DNA of 64,000 bases from Vicingaceae bacterium (GTDB lineage: Bacteria > Bacteroidota > Bacteroidia > Flavobacteriales_E > Vicingaceae): contig JAOKCF010000006.1 of the NCBI GenBank assembly GCA_028245195.1, positions 39,191-103,190 of the forward strand, in the 5' to 3' direction. This document shows positions 18,606 to 28,150 of the stretch, piece by piece. The translations under genes were made by a program, and so were the position numbers. The notes under the pieces are model-generated. The model made no database searches and was not told the origin of the DNA. It saw nothing but the letters and a program-made list of their open reading frames with translations. Every line of letters begins with the position of its first letter. The first letter of the stretch is position 1.

Positions 18606-19562
18606 ATGCGAATACAGTTAATCGAGAACAAGTCGGAATTGGGAGCTGGTGCCAGAGGGTCTAGTTTAGGAATAGATGCTTTACGGATAGCATCTTTGAA
18701 TAAATGGAGTGATTATTTTTTAAAAAACAAGGTAATTACGCTTAAAGATAACAATGAATTGCTTTTTGATTCGGAGAAACTAGCTACTGCTAAACGAATA
18801 AAAGGAATTGTTAAGGTGTTTAAACGAGTTTCTAACCAAGTGGAAGAAACGCTATCGGATGGTAAATTCCCATTGATTTTAGCAGCAGACCATTCTTCTG
18901 CCGGTGGCACAATTGCAGGCATCAAAAAGAAGTATCCATCGAAGAGATTAGGAGCAATCTGGATTGATGCACATGCTGATTTACATTCACCTTATACTTC
19001 TCCGACCGGAAATGTACACGGTATGCCGTTAGCAACTGCCATTGCATTTGACAACAAAGAATGTCAAGTGAAACAGCCTCCGCAAGAGGCGATTGATCAC
19101 TGGAATGAGTTAAAGGAAATGGGAGGTATGTCTCCGAAGCTAAAAACGGAAGATATCGTTTTTTTTGGAGTTCGGGATACAGAATTTCCTGAAGATGAGC
19201 TAATACGACGTGAAGGAATAAAAAACTTTACGGTAGCTGAGACAAGAGAAAAGGGGATAAAAGAAGCTTGTGAAGCGGCGCTTGAAATTTTAAAAAATTG
19301 TGACTTAATTTACATCTCTTTTGATGTAGACAGCATGGACTGTGACCTCGTATCAATGGGGACGGGAACTCCCGTTCCAAATGGCTATACCCCAGAAGAG
19401 GTAAATTCAATTATTCAAAATTTAATTCAATCAGAGAAATTGGTTTGTTTTGAAATGGTGGAAATTAATCCAACCCTTGACAATAAAAAAAACCTGATGG
19501 CTGAAACAGCCTTTGATATTCTGGTAAACACAACAAATACGTTAGAGAAGAAACTTTCTTGA
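18606..19562 (+). CDS. Arginase
   Basis: 318 residues of the ureohydrolase family. The binuclear manganese ligands are present: the His in AADHSSAGG, DAHAD at residues 121-125 and DVD at about 240-242 in ISFDVDSMD. The substrate loop NVHGMPLA is arginase-like rather than agmatinase-like (which would have a shorter loop). It splits arginine into ornithine and urea. It overlaps argS by one base, so the arginine-degrading and arginine-charging enzymes are co-transcribed, which is a plausible but unexplained pairing. An agmatinase or formimidoylglutamase remains possible. Confidence 0.85.
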   Translation: MRIQLIENKSELGAGARGSSLGIDALRIASLNKWSDYFLKNKVITLKDNNELLFDSEKLATAKRIKGIVKVFKRVSNQVEETLSDGKFPLILAADHSSAGGTIAGIKKKYPSKRLGAIWIDAHADLHSPYTSPTGNVHGMPLATAIAFDNKECQVKQPPQEAIDHWNELKEMGGMSPKLKTEDIVFFGVRDTEFPEDELIRREGIKNFTVAETREKGIKEACEAALEILKNCDLIYISFDVDSMDCDLVSMGTGTPVPNGYTPEEVNSIIQNLIQSEKLVCFEMVEINPTLDNKKNLMAETAFDILVNTTNTLEKKLS

Positions 19563-21349
19563 TGGAAAACTTAAACAATCAACTAGTAACTGCAATAAAA
19601 GAAACATTTGTTGCTCTATTTGAAACTGCTTTGGATGACCCCCAAATTCAGCTTCAAAAAACTCGAAAAGAATTTGAAGGAGATATTACTTTGGTTGTTT
19701 TCCCATTCTTAAGAATTACAAAAAAATCTCCTGAACAATCTGGTGAGGCGATTGGTGAATATTTAAAAAATAATATTGATTTAGTTGTTGATTACAACGT
19801 CGTAAAAGGCTTTTTGAACTTAGTAATAAACTCAAGTTATTGGTCTGATTTTTTGAAGTCAATAGTTACAATGTCTGCATTTGGTTATGCCCAACTGAAC
19901 TCTAAAGAAAGAGTAATGGTTGAGTATTCTTCTCCGAATACCAATAAACCATTGCACTTAGGTCACCTGCGCAATAACTTTTTAGGAAACTCAGTTGCGA
20001 GAATATTAAAGGCGAATGGTTATGAAGTAGTAAAGGTTCAAATCATAAACGACCGAGGAATACACATTTGTAAGTCAATGGTGGCGTGGCAGAAGTTTGG
20101 TAATGCTGAAACACCTACGTCAACCGGATTGAAAGGAGACAAGTTGGTTGGTAATTATTACGTTCGTTTCGATCAAGAATACAAGAAGGAAATAGCGGCA
20201 TTAATTGCTGCTGGTAAAACAGAAGAAGAAGCCAAGAAGGAAGCACCAATTATTGTAGAAGCTCAAGAAATGCTAAGACAATGGGAAGCTGGAAAGCCTG
20301 AAATCGTCGAGCTTTGGAAAACCATGAATTCATGGGTTTATAAAGGCTTTGAAAGCACTTATACTACCATGGGTGTTGATTTTGATAAGTTGTATTACGA
20401 ATCAGATACCTACTTAATCGGAAAAGAGAAGGTATTGGCGTATATTGATACGGAGTCTTTATATAAAAAGGACGATGGTTCCATTTGGATTAATCTTGAG
20501 GGAGATAAGCTAGATAATAAAATACTATTACGTTCAGACGGCACGTCGGTTTACATTACACAAGACATTGGAACTGCGATTATTAGAGAAGAAGAATTTC
20601 ATTGTAAGAATTACTATTACGTAGTAGGGAACGAGCAAGATTATCACTTCAATGTGCTAGCGTTGATACTGCAGAAAATGGGATTCGATTGGGCAAAAGG
20701 AATTGAGCATCTTTCCTATGGTATGGTTGATTTACCTTCTGGTAAAATGAAGTCAAGGGAAGGAACCGTTGTTGACGCCGATGATTTAATGCTAGAAATG
20801 AAAAATACGGCACAAGAAATTTCTGAGGAACTTGGAAAGTTGGAAGGAATGGAAGATGAGGAGAAGCAAGACTTGTTTTGGCAAATTGGTTTGGGAGCTC
20901 TGAAGTATTTTATTTTGAAAGTAGACCCCAAAAAGAGAATGTTATTTGACCCGAAAGAGTCAGTCGATTTTAATGGAAATACAGGTCCTTTCATACAGTA
21001 TACACACGCACGAATTAAATCTATCTTAAGAAAATCGAATTATATCGAGGGTTCGTTGGATTTTAAGAACGCCCCGTTAGATGTTGAAGATATTTCTGTC
21101 ATTAAGCAATTGTATGATTTTCCAGAAACGCTAAATGAATCTGCCATTCAAAAAAGTCCGGCGTTGTTGGCAAATTACATTTATGAATTAGTGAAGGTTT
21201 TCAATCATTTTTATCAAAATACAACACCTATTGTTAAGGAAGAAAATGAAGACATAAAGAACCTCAGGTTAATGATTTGTGCTAAAACAGCAGAGGCCAT
21301 CTCAAACGGTATGTCTTTATTAGGAATTCAGGTTCCCGAAAAAATGTAG
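19562..21349 (+). CDS. argS: Arginyl-tRNA synthetase
   Basis: 595 residues, class I synthetase. The N-terminal additional domain (about 1-115) precedes the HIGH-type signature in PNTNKPLHLGHLRN, which is the ArgRS form, and the KMSKS-equivalent loop is GKMKSREGT near residue 395. The C-terminal anticodon-binding helical bundle is complete. I start at the ATG at 19562, sharing its A with the arginase stop TGA; a TTG three bases upstream is not needed. Cytosolic, essential. Confidence 0.97.
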   Translation: MENLNNQLVTAIKETFVALFETALDDPQIQLQKTRKEFEGDITLVVFPFLRITKKSPEQSGEAIGEYLKNNIDLVVDYNVVKGFLNLVINSSYWSDFLKSIVTMSAFGYAQLNSKERVMVEYSSPNTNKPLHLGHLRNNFLGNSVARILKANGYEVVKVQIINDRGIHICKSMVAWQKFGNAETPTSTGLKGDKLVGNYYVRFDQEYKKEIAALIAAGKTEEEAKKEAPIIVEAQEMLRQWEAGKPEIVELWKTMNSWVYKGFESTYTTMGVDFDKLYYESDTYLIGKEKVLAYIDTESLYKKDDGSIWINLEGDKLDNKILLRSDGTSVYITQDIGTAIIREEEFHCKNYYYVVGNEQDYHFNVLALILQKMGFDWAKGIEHLSYGMVDLPSGKMKSREGTVVDADDLMLEMKNTAQEISEELGKLEGMEDEEKQDLFWQIGLGALKYFILKVDPKKRMLFDPKESVDFNGNTGPFIQYTHARIKSILRKSNYIEGSLDFKNAPLDVEDISVIKQLYDFPETLNESAIQKSPALLANYIYELVKVFNHFYQNTTPIVKEENEDIKNLRLMICAKTAEAISNGMSLLGIQVPEKM

Positions 21350-21463
21350 TATTCGATTTCATTTCTAATGAGGGTTAATTGTAAGGCTACATTATATCTT
21401 GTTCAAGGTTATAAAGGCTAGCTATATTCGTTAATTTTACATTTCTAAAAATTGTGAAGAAAG

Positions 21464-22810
21464 ATGTTTGATAATTTATCCGAGAAGCTCGACAGAGCGC
21501 TGAAAGTATTAAAAGGTCAAGGTCAAATTAGTGAGGTTAACGTAGCGGAAACCACAAAAGAAATTCGACGTGCTTTATTAAATGCCGATGTAAACTACAA
21601 AACGGCAAAAAGCTTTTCTGATGCAGTAAAGGACAAAGCCATTGGTCAAAATGTTTTGACTTCAGTTTCCCCAAGTCAGCTTTTTACAAAAATTACCCAC
21701 GATGAGCTTTCGAATTTAATGGGAGGTGAGCAAGTAGATATTAATCTTTCTGGAAACCCCTCTGTTGTTTTAATTGCCGGCTTACAAGGTTCAGGTAAAA
21801 CAACTTTTTCAGGAAAATTAGCTCATTTGTTGCTGAACAAGAGAAAAAAGAACCCTCTTTTAGTAGCTTGTGATGTATACCGACCTGCAGCAATTGACCA
21901 ATTACATGTGTTGGGCGAGCAAATAGGAGTAGAGGTCTATTCAGATAAAGACAATAAAGATCCCGTATCAATTGCGAAGGCCGCTATCGTTCATGCAAAA
22001 TCAAAAGGTTACGATACAGTTATTGTAGATACAGCAGGTCGTTTAGCAGTTGACGCGCAAATGATGGCTGAATTAGCAGCCGTTAAAAAGGCAATTTCTC
22101 CTTCTGAGACGTTGTTTGTGGTTGATTCCATGACCGGTCAAGATGCAGTGAACACGGCAAAGGCTTTTAATGAAAAAATTAATTTCGATGGGGTTGTATT
22201 AACAAAATTAGACGGTGATACAAGAGGTGGAGCAGCATTGTCCATTCGTTCTGTAGTTGACAAGCCAATCAAGTTTGTAGGTACAGGTGAGAAAATGGAA
22301 GCCCTTGATTTGTTTTACCCTACAAGGATGGCCGATCGTATTTTGGGCATGGGAGATGTTGTTTCTTTGGTAGAAAGAGCACAGGAACAATATGACGGGG
22401 AAAAAGCGAGAAGACTGCAAAAAAGAATTGCTAAGAATCAATTTGACTTCAATGATTTCCTTGATCAAATTAACCAGATTAAGAAAATGGGTAATATGAA
22501 AGATTTGGTGGGAATGATTCCTGGAGTTGGTAAAGCAATTAAAGATGTAGACATTGATGATGATGCTTTTAAAGGAATAGAAGCCATGATTCATTCAATG
22601 ACTCCTGAAGAAAGAGGGAATCCGAAAATCATTAACGGTAAAAGAAGAAAGCGAATTGCTGATGGAAGTGGAAATTCTGCACAAGAATTAAACAAATTAA
22701 TGAAGCAGTTTGAACAAACCAGCAAGATGATGAAGATGATGGGAAATAAAGAGAATATGGCTAAAATGATGAAAAATATGCCACAAATGCCAGGCGGAAT
22801 GGGACGATAA
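21464..22810 (+). CDS. ffh: Signal recognition particle protein Ffh
   Basis: 448 residues. The N domain precedes a G domain with the P-loop GLQGSGKTT (about 106-114), DTAGR and [12 protein letters not shown] motifs, and the C-terminal Met-rich M domain (about 300-448, with [17 protein letters not shown]) that binds 4.5S RNA and signal sequences. It targets membrane proteins to FtsY. folD follows after 2 bases on the same strand. The SRP RNA gene is not in this window as far as I can see. Confidence 0.98.
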   Translation: MFDNLSEKLDRALKVLKGQGQISEVNVAETTKEIRRALLNADVNYKTAKSFSDAVKDKAIGQNVLTSVSPSQLFTKITHDELSNLMGGEQVDINLSGNPSVVLIAGLQGSGKTTFSGKLAHLLLNKRKKNPLLVACDVYRPAAIDQLHVLGEQIGVEVYSDKDNKDPVSIAKAAIVHAKSKGYDTVIVDTAGRLAVDAQMMAELAAVKKAISPSETLFVVDSMTGQDAVNTAKAFNEKINFDGVVLTKLDGDTRGGAALSIRSVVDKPIKFVGTGEKMEALDLFYPTRMADRILGMGDVVSLVERAQEQYDGEKARRLQKRIAKNQFDFNDFLDQINQIKKMGNMKDLVGMIPGVGKAIKDVDIDDDAFKGIEAMIHSMTPEERGNPKIINGKRRKRIADGSGNSAQELNKLMKQFEQTSKMMKMMGNKENMAKMMKNMPQMPGGMGR

Positions 22811-22812
22811 TT

Positions 22813-23685
22813 ATGCAACTATTAGACGGTAAAAAGACAGCTACAGAAATCAAATTAGAAGTAGCCGAAGAAATCAACAGAATCAAAGCTAAGAATGGAA
22901 AAATTCCGCACTTAGTTGCTGTATTAGTAGGTAGTAATGGAGCAAGTGTTACTTATGTTGATGCAAAAATTGCCGCCTGCGAGAAAGTAGGAATGCGCAG
23001 TACCATTGTTCGGTTGAATGAGACCGTTTCCGAAAGGGAATTACTTGAAGAGGTTGATCGTTTAAACAAGGACGATGATATTGATGGATTCATTGTTCAA
23101 TTACCTCTACCAAAACACATCAGCGATAAAAAGGTGACTGAAGCCATCTCACCAAGTAAAGACGTTGATGGTTTCCATCCTTGGAACATTGGCAAAATGA
23201 TGTTGAATTTACCTGCCTTTTTACCGGCAACACCATTTGGAATTTTGCAATTAATTGAACGTTATAATATAGAGACTAACGGCAAACACTGTGTTGTGGT
23301 AGGCAGAAGTTCAATTGTAGGTTCTCCTATTGCGAACTTAATGTCAAGAAATTCATACCCTGGAAATTGTACCGTAACATTAACTCACAGTAGAACTGTC
23401 AATTTAAAAGAAATCATACTCTCAGCAGACATTTTAATTGTTGCCCTGGGCAAGCCTGAATTTATAACGGCTGATATGGTGAAGGAAGGTGCAGTAGTGT
23501 TTGATGTTGGAATTACAAGGAAAGCAGATAAATCAAAGAAGTCTGGTTATAAACTATACGGTGATGTAGATTTTAAGGGAGTTGCTGAGAAAGCTTCTTT
23601 CATCACTCCAGTTCCCGGAGGTGTTGGGCCAATGACCATCGTTTCTTTGTTGAAAAATACCTTATTAGCTGCAAAAGGGAAGTAG
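22813..23685 (+). CDS. folD: Methylenetetrahydrofolate dehydrogenase/cyclohydrolase
   Basis: 290 residues, the standard length. The active-site patterns are intact: [14 protein letters not shown] (with the catalytic Lys), [15 protein letters not shown], the NADP-binding GRSSIVGSP and the C-terminal [11 protein letters not shown]. It interconverts methylene-THF and formyl-THF. It sits 2 bases behind ffh. The gene uses a TAG stop, which also shows TAG is a true stop in this organism. Confidence 0.97.
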   Translation: MQLLDGKKTATEIKLEVAEEINRIKAKNGKIPHLVAVLVGSNGASVTYVDAKIAACEKVGMRSTIVRLNETVSERELLEEVDRLNKDDDIDGFIVQLPLPKHISDKKVTEAISPSKDVDGFHPWNIGKMMLNLPAFLPATPFGILQLIERYNIETNGKHCVVVGRSSIVGSPIANLMSRNSYPGNCTVTLTHSRTVNLKEIILSADILIVALGKPEFITADMVKEGAVVFDVGITRKADKSKKSGYKLYGDVDFKGVAEKASFITPVPGGVGPMTIVSLLKNTLLAAKGK

Positions 23686-23732
23686 GGTCTGTAGAACGAC
23701 ACTGGAAGACAATCGATCACCTGTATTGGTCT

Positions 23733-23740
23733 TATCTTTG
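23733..23740 (+). promoter_or_regulatory. Candidate -7 element before the Crp/Fnr gene
   Basis: TATCTTTG, a perfect match to TAnnTTTG, 27 bases before the Crp/Fnr start at 23768. No clear TTG at the expected upstream distance. Confidence 0.35.
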
Positions 23741-23767
23741 AGGCTCTCACCATCGTTTATTGATTAA

Positions 23768-24452
23768 ATGGCCGCACAGATTTCAAAATTATGGCATCTC
23801 AAACAAATTAACTTGTTCAAAAACCTTGGTGATGATGAGTTGGCAGAGTTAGATGACTTGACAGTAATGAGAACTGCCGGTAAAAACGAATTTATATACT
23901 TCCCAAAAAAAACCTAGTATAATTTTATTTTTTCTTAAAGCTGGCCGTATAAAAATAGGCAGCTACCCTGAAGATGGAAAGGAAATTATAAAAGCAATAC
24001 TTTACCCAGGAGAAGTTTTTGGCGAGAAGGAAATTGTAGGCGAAGAGAGCCGCAAAGACTTTGCTATAGCCATGGACGCAGAAACTAGAATGTGCACGTT
24101 AAATTTAGATCAGTTTAAAAAGATGATGGAAGATAACGCTCAATTGAGCTTAGATGTAACGAAAACGATTGGGGAAAAACTGAGAAATATTGAAAGAAGA
24201 TTGGAATCGTTAATTTTTAAAGATGCTAGGGAGCGCATTATTGACTTTATGAAGGAAAAGGTCGGTAAGTATGGTAAAAAAATTGGAGTAAAGGTGCTAG
24301 TAAAACATGACTTGACTCACCAAGATATGGCCAACCTTACAGCAACCTCTGGGCAAACTATAACCACCGTTTTAAATGATTTAAAAGAAAAAGATTTAAT
24401 CTACAAGGAACGCAAACGTTTCTTAATTCGCGAAATAGAAAAGTTAGCCTAA
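23768..24452 (+). pseudogene. Crp/Fnr-family regulator, interrupted by one frameshift
   Basis: The start at 23768 gives MAAQISKLWHLKQINLFKNL and a cNMP-binding-type opening, then TAG at 23915 just after an A8 run (23905-23912). Dropping one A lets the same protein continue as PSIILFFLKAGRIKIGSYPE, then GEVFGEKEIVG and a complete C-terminal helix-turn-helix (LTHQDMANLTATSGQTITTV) to 24452. The joined protein would be 227 residues, the usual family length. The sensor and DNA-binding halves are both otherwise intact, which fits a recent single-base insertion, a sequencing slip, or slippage-dependent expression. The effector is unknown; the protein lacks an N-terminal FNR-type cysteine cluster. 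Confidence 0.75.
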
Positions 24453-24508
24453 TGTATACTTTATTTACTACTTAAAATTGCACCCAATATGATCAATTTG
24501 AAACATTT

Positions 24509-24673
24509 ATGTCGAATAATAAAATAGTGTTCAGAAAAGTAAATGTGGATAAATCTGCTGAAAGACCGCCACTATAGATATTTGCTTTTCCAGCACTTTT
24601 TGCTGAAACAGAGCTGTTAAGCTATGTCAGTGATATTATTGAGTATTGCAAAAAAAAATCTCAAACCAGATAG
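24509..24673 (+). pseudogene. Short unidentified coding remnant
   Basis: One frame reads MSNNKIVFRKVNVDKSAERP, hits TAG at 24575, then reads IFAFPALFAETELLSYVSDI and ends at 24673. The composition is protein-like, but the fragment is only 54 codons and I cannot assign it. It may be what is left of a gene behind the broken Crp/Fnr regulator. Confidence 0.3.
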
Positions 24674-24683
24674 TTTGAGATTT
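24656..24683. terminator. Bidirectional terminator
   Basis: Arms AAATCTCAAAC (24656-24666) and GTTTGAGATTT (24673-24683), loop of 6, A-run before and T-run after. It lies between the plus-strand remnant and the minus-strand RNA-binding protein gene. Confidence 0.8.
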
Positions 24684-24708
24684 TGAAGTCTTAAAGAAAT
24701 ATATTGTT

Positions 24709-24957
24709 CTAACTTTCTTCCCTAGGGTTACCTGGACTTACTTTTAGATTTCTTCCTAAGTGGTCAAAGCCATTTAATGCTTCAATCGCTTTATTTCCAG
24801 TTTTATCGCTCATTTCAACGAAACCAAAACCTTTAGATCGACCAGTGAATTTGTCTTGAATAATTTTTACTGAGGTGACATCACCAAACTCAGCAAAAAG
24901 ATTTCCTAAATCGTCTTCAGTAGATTTATACGAAATATTTCCTACGTAAATGTTCAT
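24709..24957 (-). CDS. RRM-domain RNA-binding protein
   Basis: 82 residues, a single RNA-recognition motif. RNP2 (IYVGNI) is at residues 3-8 and RNP1 (KGFGFVEM) at about 43-50, each with the aromatic residues that stack on RNA. There is a short basic/polar tail after residue 75. Such one-domain RRM proteins are common in Bacteroidota (and cyanobacteria), where several act as global post-transcriptional regulators. Monocistronic, with the terminator at 24656-24683. Confidence 0.93.
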   Translation of the reverse strand: MNIYVGNISYKSTEDDLGNLFAEFGDVTSVKIIQDKFTGRSKGFGFVEMSDKTGNKAIEALNGFDHLGRNLKVSPGNPREES

Positions 24958-25064
24958 GATATAATTGATTAGTTTAAAGCAAAGAAAAGAAATATTTTAT
25001 AAATATTTGGGTTTCAATAAAAATATCGCTCGGTTATTGCGCTAAGAAGAAACCTGTCGATGGT

Positions 25065-25601
25065 TTAATTCGCACTTATGGCACTCTGAAATTCTTTTAC
25101 ATATTGGTCCCAAGGAGTTGATTGATAAGCTCCTTCTCCAAAATACTTTATAATTTCTTCTAAACTTTTTGGATCTTGATAGCCTGCAATCGCAGGGTGC
25201 ATGAGTTCAACATTTTCATCGAGGTAAACAATTGATGGGTAAGTCATTTTGCCATTTAATAGAGCAACTGCAAGTTGATGTGGTCCTCTTCGCTGCGTTA
25301 AGTTTTCGTTAATAAATGTTTGCTGACCCAAAATGACCGTGTCTTTCCGCTCGGCGTTTAATTTAACCGCCCAATAATTAGCGTTAATGTATTTTATAAT
25401 TACAGGGTTTGTAAACGTGTTTGCATCCATTTTCCTGCACCATCCGCACCAGTCAGTGTAAACATCTACAATAAACTTTTTTGGTTCTTTTTCATTTCGC
25501 TTCACAGCTTCTTCTAAACTCAACCACTCAATTCTATATTTTTGTGCAGCACTGCTTAGACCTAATAGCACGCAAAACAATAGAGGCAATAATTTATTCA
25601 T
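25065..25601 (-). CDS. Exported thioredoxin-fold protein
   Basis: 178 residues with a signal peptide (cleavage near SSAA, about residue 19). The thioredoxin motif is DWCGWCRKMDANTF, a CGWC active site, followed by KYINANYWAVKLNAE and a cis-Pro region at TYPSIVYL. This is the DUF255/thioredoxin_7-like group. It probably acts as a periplasmic oxidoreductase; partner unknown. An acidic insertion is absent and the length is ordinary for the family. Confidence 0.83.
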   Translation of the reverse strand: MNKLLPLLFCVLLGLSSAAQKYRIEWLSLEEAVKRNEKEPKKFIVDVYTDWCGWCRKMDANTFTNPVIIKYINANYWAVKLNAERKDTVILGQQTFINENLTQRRGPHQLAVALLNGKMTYPSIVYLDENVELMHPAIAGYQDPKSLEEIIKYFGEGAYQSTPWDQYVKEFQSAISAN

Positions 25602-25704
25602 AAAATAAAGGTCACATTTTTTTTTAATTGTTAAGGTGAATTTTTGTTAAACTAATTTTTAGGTAAATAGGGCTTTAAATCAACAGTATTTTCAATCAGA
25701 AAGC

Positions 25705-25712
25705 TATCTTTG
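25705..25712 (+). promoter_or_regulatory. Candidate -7 element before the putative porin
   Basis: TATCTTTG ending 5 bases before the ATG at 25718. If functional, the transcript would be almost leaderless. The -33 TTG is not obvious. Confidence 0.35.
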
Positions 25713-25717
25713 TTTTA

Positions 25718-27535
25718 ATGAAGAGCTTTGGGCTATTTTTATCGTTTATGTTTTCCTTCTGTGCTTTGTGGGCACAAAAAAAAATGCTACCTGACGATAG
25801 TTTACAGTTCATCTATAGGAATATAGGGAGGTATTCTATTACTCAAAGCGAGCCATATTTTGATGTTTCCTCCTTCAAAAGATACCGTCCGCTACCGAAT
25901 GAAATTAGTGCTTTTGCAAGGTCGGGGAACAATGGGTTGCCAAGTCATTCGTACCGTTTTTCTGGACAATATTGGAATTCAAATTCAATGTTAGGTGGTT
26001 TTCAACCTCTGTTATTCTCAAAAGATTCTTTGCGATTTTACACTTCTTCGAGACCTTTTACGCAGCTCAGTTACTTCAATGGATCAAAGGGTGAACAGCA
26101 GTTCAGCATTTTTCATACCCAAAATTTAGGGGAGGGAATGAACTTAGCATTCAATTATAGAAGAATTACATCTGAAGGATTTTACATTCGACAATTGACT
26201 ACCCACGCTCAATTTAATGCTACCATAAAGTTAAAAAGTAGAGACCAACGGTTTAATACTGATCTGTATTATTTGATTAATTCGATAGAAAATCAAGAGA
26301 ATGGAGGAGTTGTAATAACAGATAACGAATCAGAAACTGACAACACAGTTTTGTTGGCGATCAATTTGAGAAATGCTCAGAATCAGTCAAAATCGCAGGA
26401 TTGGGGAGCGAAATCTACTTACGATTTAATGTATACCAATGATTCAACCAAAGAGCCATTACTTTCAGTTTCACACGAATTCAATTGGTTAAAGGTAAGT
26501 CGCAAGTACTTCGACAACTTGATTGAATCTCCAGACTTTTACGAGACCAGTATTTTTGATGAAATGAATAGTAACGACACTAGTTTTGCTCAAACCATAT
26601 CAAACGAAGTGTTCGCTAATTTTTGGGGAGATAAAATTCAATTAGGTGCAAGAAATGAGCAACTACAATGGTTCCAAAACTATTTAATTCAAGAACAAAC
26701 AAGTTCTAACTTTCTGCTTGCAAAAGCAAACATAATTGCAGCAGGAGTGCACTTTGCTACTTCTTTTGAAAAAGGTATATCGGGGTTTCATAAAAATGAA
26801 TTGGACTGGAAACTAAGCGCAGCACTTAACGATAGTATGTCTTTTCAACCAAAGTTGTACAGCAGAATTAGTCGAAAGCAAAGTGATTATTTGTTTACCA
26901 ATCAAAGAGCGAATCGTAATTATTTTAACGCCAATCTGAACACTTCGAATCAGGTTCAAATTGGAGGGGTAATGCGGCAAGAAAAATATCGTTTTACGGT
27001 AGATGTGAACTACAGGTTGTTGACCGATTATGTTTACTTAGATAGTATGCAGGATCCTCAACAAGATGGAGATCAGATTTCAATTTTACAAATCAATTTG
27101 AAAAATAATTTTATTTTCTTCAAAAATTTTAGGTGGAATAACCACTTGCAATTTCAGGTCATCTCAAAGACTGAGGTTTTGCCTTTACCTGCTTTTAGTT
27201 CTTTTCATTCGCTGTTTTACGACAATGACTTTTTCACTAATTCCTTGAAATTTCAATTGGGTGCAGACGTTGCATTTATTGGAGATTATGGAGGTTACGC
27301 GTATTCTCCTAGTTTGGCGCAGTTTTATTTGCGAAATGAAAATGCAGCGGCGTTGGGTAATATCATTCAACTGGACCTGTTTTTGAACTTGAGAATTAAT
27401 AAAGCGGCTAGAATTTTTGCCAAGCTAGAAAACATTACAGGCAAGCAATTCTCTGAAGAGTCATATCGCATAAAGAATTACCCAGTTCCTGGTAGGGTAT
27501 TGAAATTGGGCTTGAGCTGGAGAATGTTGAATTAA
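25718..27535 (+). CDS. Putative porin (PF14121-type outer membrane barrel)
   Basis: 605 residues with a signal peptide (cleavage near LWAQ, residue 19). The remainder is a long run of alternating beta strands with aromatic girdles and a C-terminal strand RVLKLGLSWRML; this fits the Bacteroidota putative porin family. It opens with a conserved-looking block LPDDSLQFIYRNIGRYS. No carboxypeptidase-like or TonB-plug domain is present, so it is not a TonB-dependent receptor. Substrate unknown. Confidence 0.75.
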   Translation: MKSFGLFLSFMFSFCALWAQKKMLPDDSLQFIYRNIGRYSITQSEPYFDVSSFKRYRPLPNEISAFARSGNNGLPSHSYRFSGQYWNSNSMLGGFQPLLFSKDSLRFYTSSRPFTQLSYFNGSKGEQQFSIFHTQNLGEGMNLAFNYRRITSEGFYIRQLTTHAQFNATIKLKSRDQRFNTDLYYLINSIENQENGGVVITDNESETDNTVLLAINLRNAQNQSKSQDWGAKSTYDLMYTNDSTKEPLLSVSHEFNWLKVSRKYFDNLIESPDFYETSIFDEMNSNDTSFAQTISNEVFANFWGDKIQLGARNEQLQWFQNYLIQEQTSSNFLLAKANIIAAGVHFATSFEKGISGFHKNELDWKLSAALNDSMSFQPKLYSRISRKQSDYLFTNQRANRNYFNANLNTSNQVQIGGVMRQEKYRFTVDVNYRLLTDYVYLDSMQDPQQDGDQISILQINLKNNFIFFKNFRWNNHLQFQVISKTEVLPLPAFSSFHSLFYDNDFFTNSLKFQLGADVAFIGDYGGYAYSPSLAQFYLRNENAAALGNIIQLDLFLNLRINKAARIFAKLENITGKQFSEESYRIKNYPVPGRVLKLGLSWRMLN

Positions 27536-27562
27536 GAAAACACCAAATATTGTTCCTTTAAC

Positions 27563-27817
27563 TTATTTGATTGTCACCATTTGACCAATGGTAACAATTC
27601 CTATAAGCAGGATAAATAATAGAGATAATTTTCGAAATTTACTTTGAGGGATGTAGGCTAATATTTTCTTTCCAACAAACGAACCGAATAAACCAATAAC
27701 AAACAAATAGGGCACATATTTTAGGTCGTGTTGGTGAATGTAACCGTTGTTGTAGTAAACAAAAGTTCGAGAAAAGTCGATCATAAAATCGATGAAGGCC
27801 GAAGTTGCAATGAACAT
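27563..27817 (-). pseudogene. TauE/SafE-type permease, C-terminal fragment
   Basis: 84 codons encoding the last two to three membrane segments of a sulfite exporter TauE/SafE-like permease (FIDFMIDFSRTFVYYNNGYI, then VPYLFVIGLFGSFVGKK and LSLLFILLIGIVTIGQ). Normal members have about 250 residues, so the N-terminal two thirds are missing. It stops exactly where a rhodanese fragment starts on the other strand (27810), so a single deletion probably removed both N-termini. The short ORF could be expressed but is unlikely to transport. Confidence 0.7.
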
Positions 27818-28031
27818 TTCATTGAATCAAATAAATCAAAATTTGGCACAAATTCCAAAAGAAGAGCTGTTTATGATTCATTGTGCGGGAGGTTATCGTA
27901 GTATGATTACCGCTTCTATTTTGAAACAACGAGGTTGAAATAACTTTGTAGATGTTAGAGGTGGAATAGATGCCATTAAAAATACGGGAGTTTCCTTAAC
28001 GGAATACGTTTGCCCAACAACATTACTGTAA
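27810..28031 (+). pseudogene. Rhodanese-domain C-terminal fragment with nonsense codon
   Basis: Reads in one frame as INQNLAQIPKEELFMIHCAG, the rhodanese active-site loop CAGGYRS, then ASILKQRG, an in-frame TGA (27936-27938), and FVDVRGGIDAIKNTG to TAA at 28031. This is the end of a rhodanese-containing protein, probably the MBL-fold hydrolase plus rhodanese type that in Bacteroidota lies next to TauE/SafE exporters in sulfide/persulfide detoxification. The N-terminal part is gone and the TGA kills what remains. Confidence 0.68.
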
Positions 28032-28114
28032 TTAACCAATTATATATTTCAATGCCTTCTTGACCTCGGTTGAGAAGGCATTTTCTTTAGTAAAATTTAG
28101 CACTCGAAGCAGAG

Positions 28115-28141
28115 TTGGCATGCATAGAAAGCTTAACTTTG
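28115..28141 (+). promoter_or_regulatory. Promoter of the tmRNA gene
   Basis: TTG at 28115, 16-base spacer, TAACTTTG at 28134-28141, and the mature tmRNA 5-prime end at 28151. It matches the Bacteroidota TTG/TAnnTTTG consensus with a slightly short spacer. Confidence 0.6.
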
Positions 28142-28150
28142 TAATATATT

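Noticed and set aside
23768..24452. Programmed -1 ribosomal frameshifting in the Crp/Fnr gene
   Set aside because: The shift needed is +1, not -1, and there is no evident downstream stimulatory structure.
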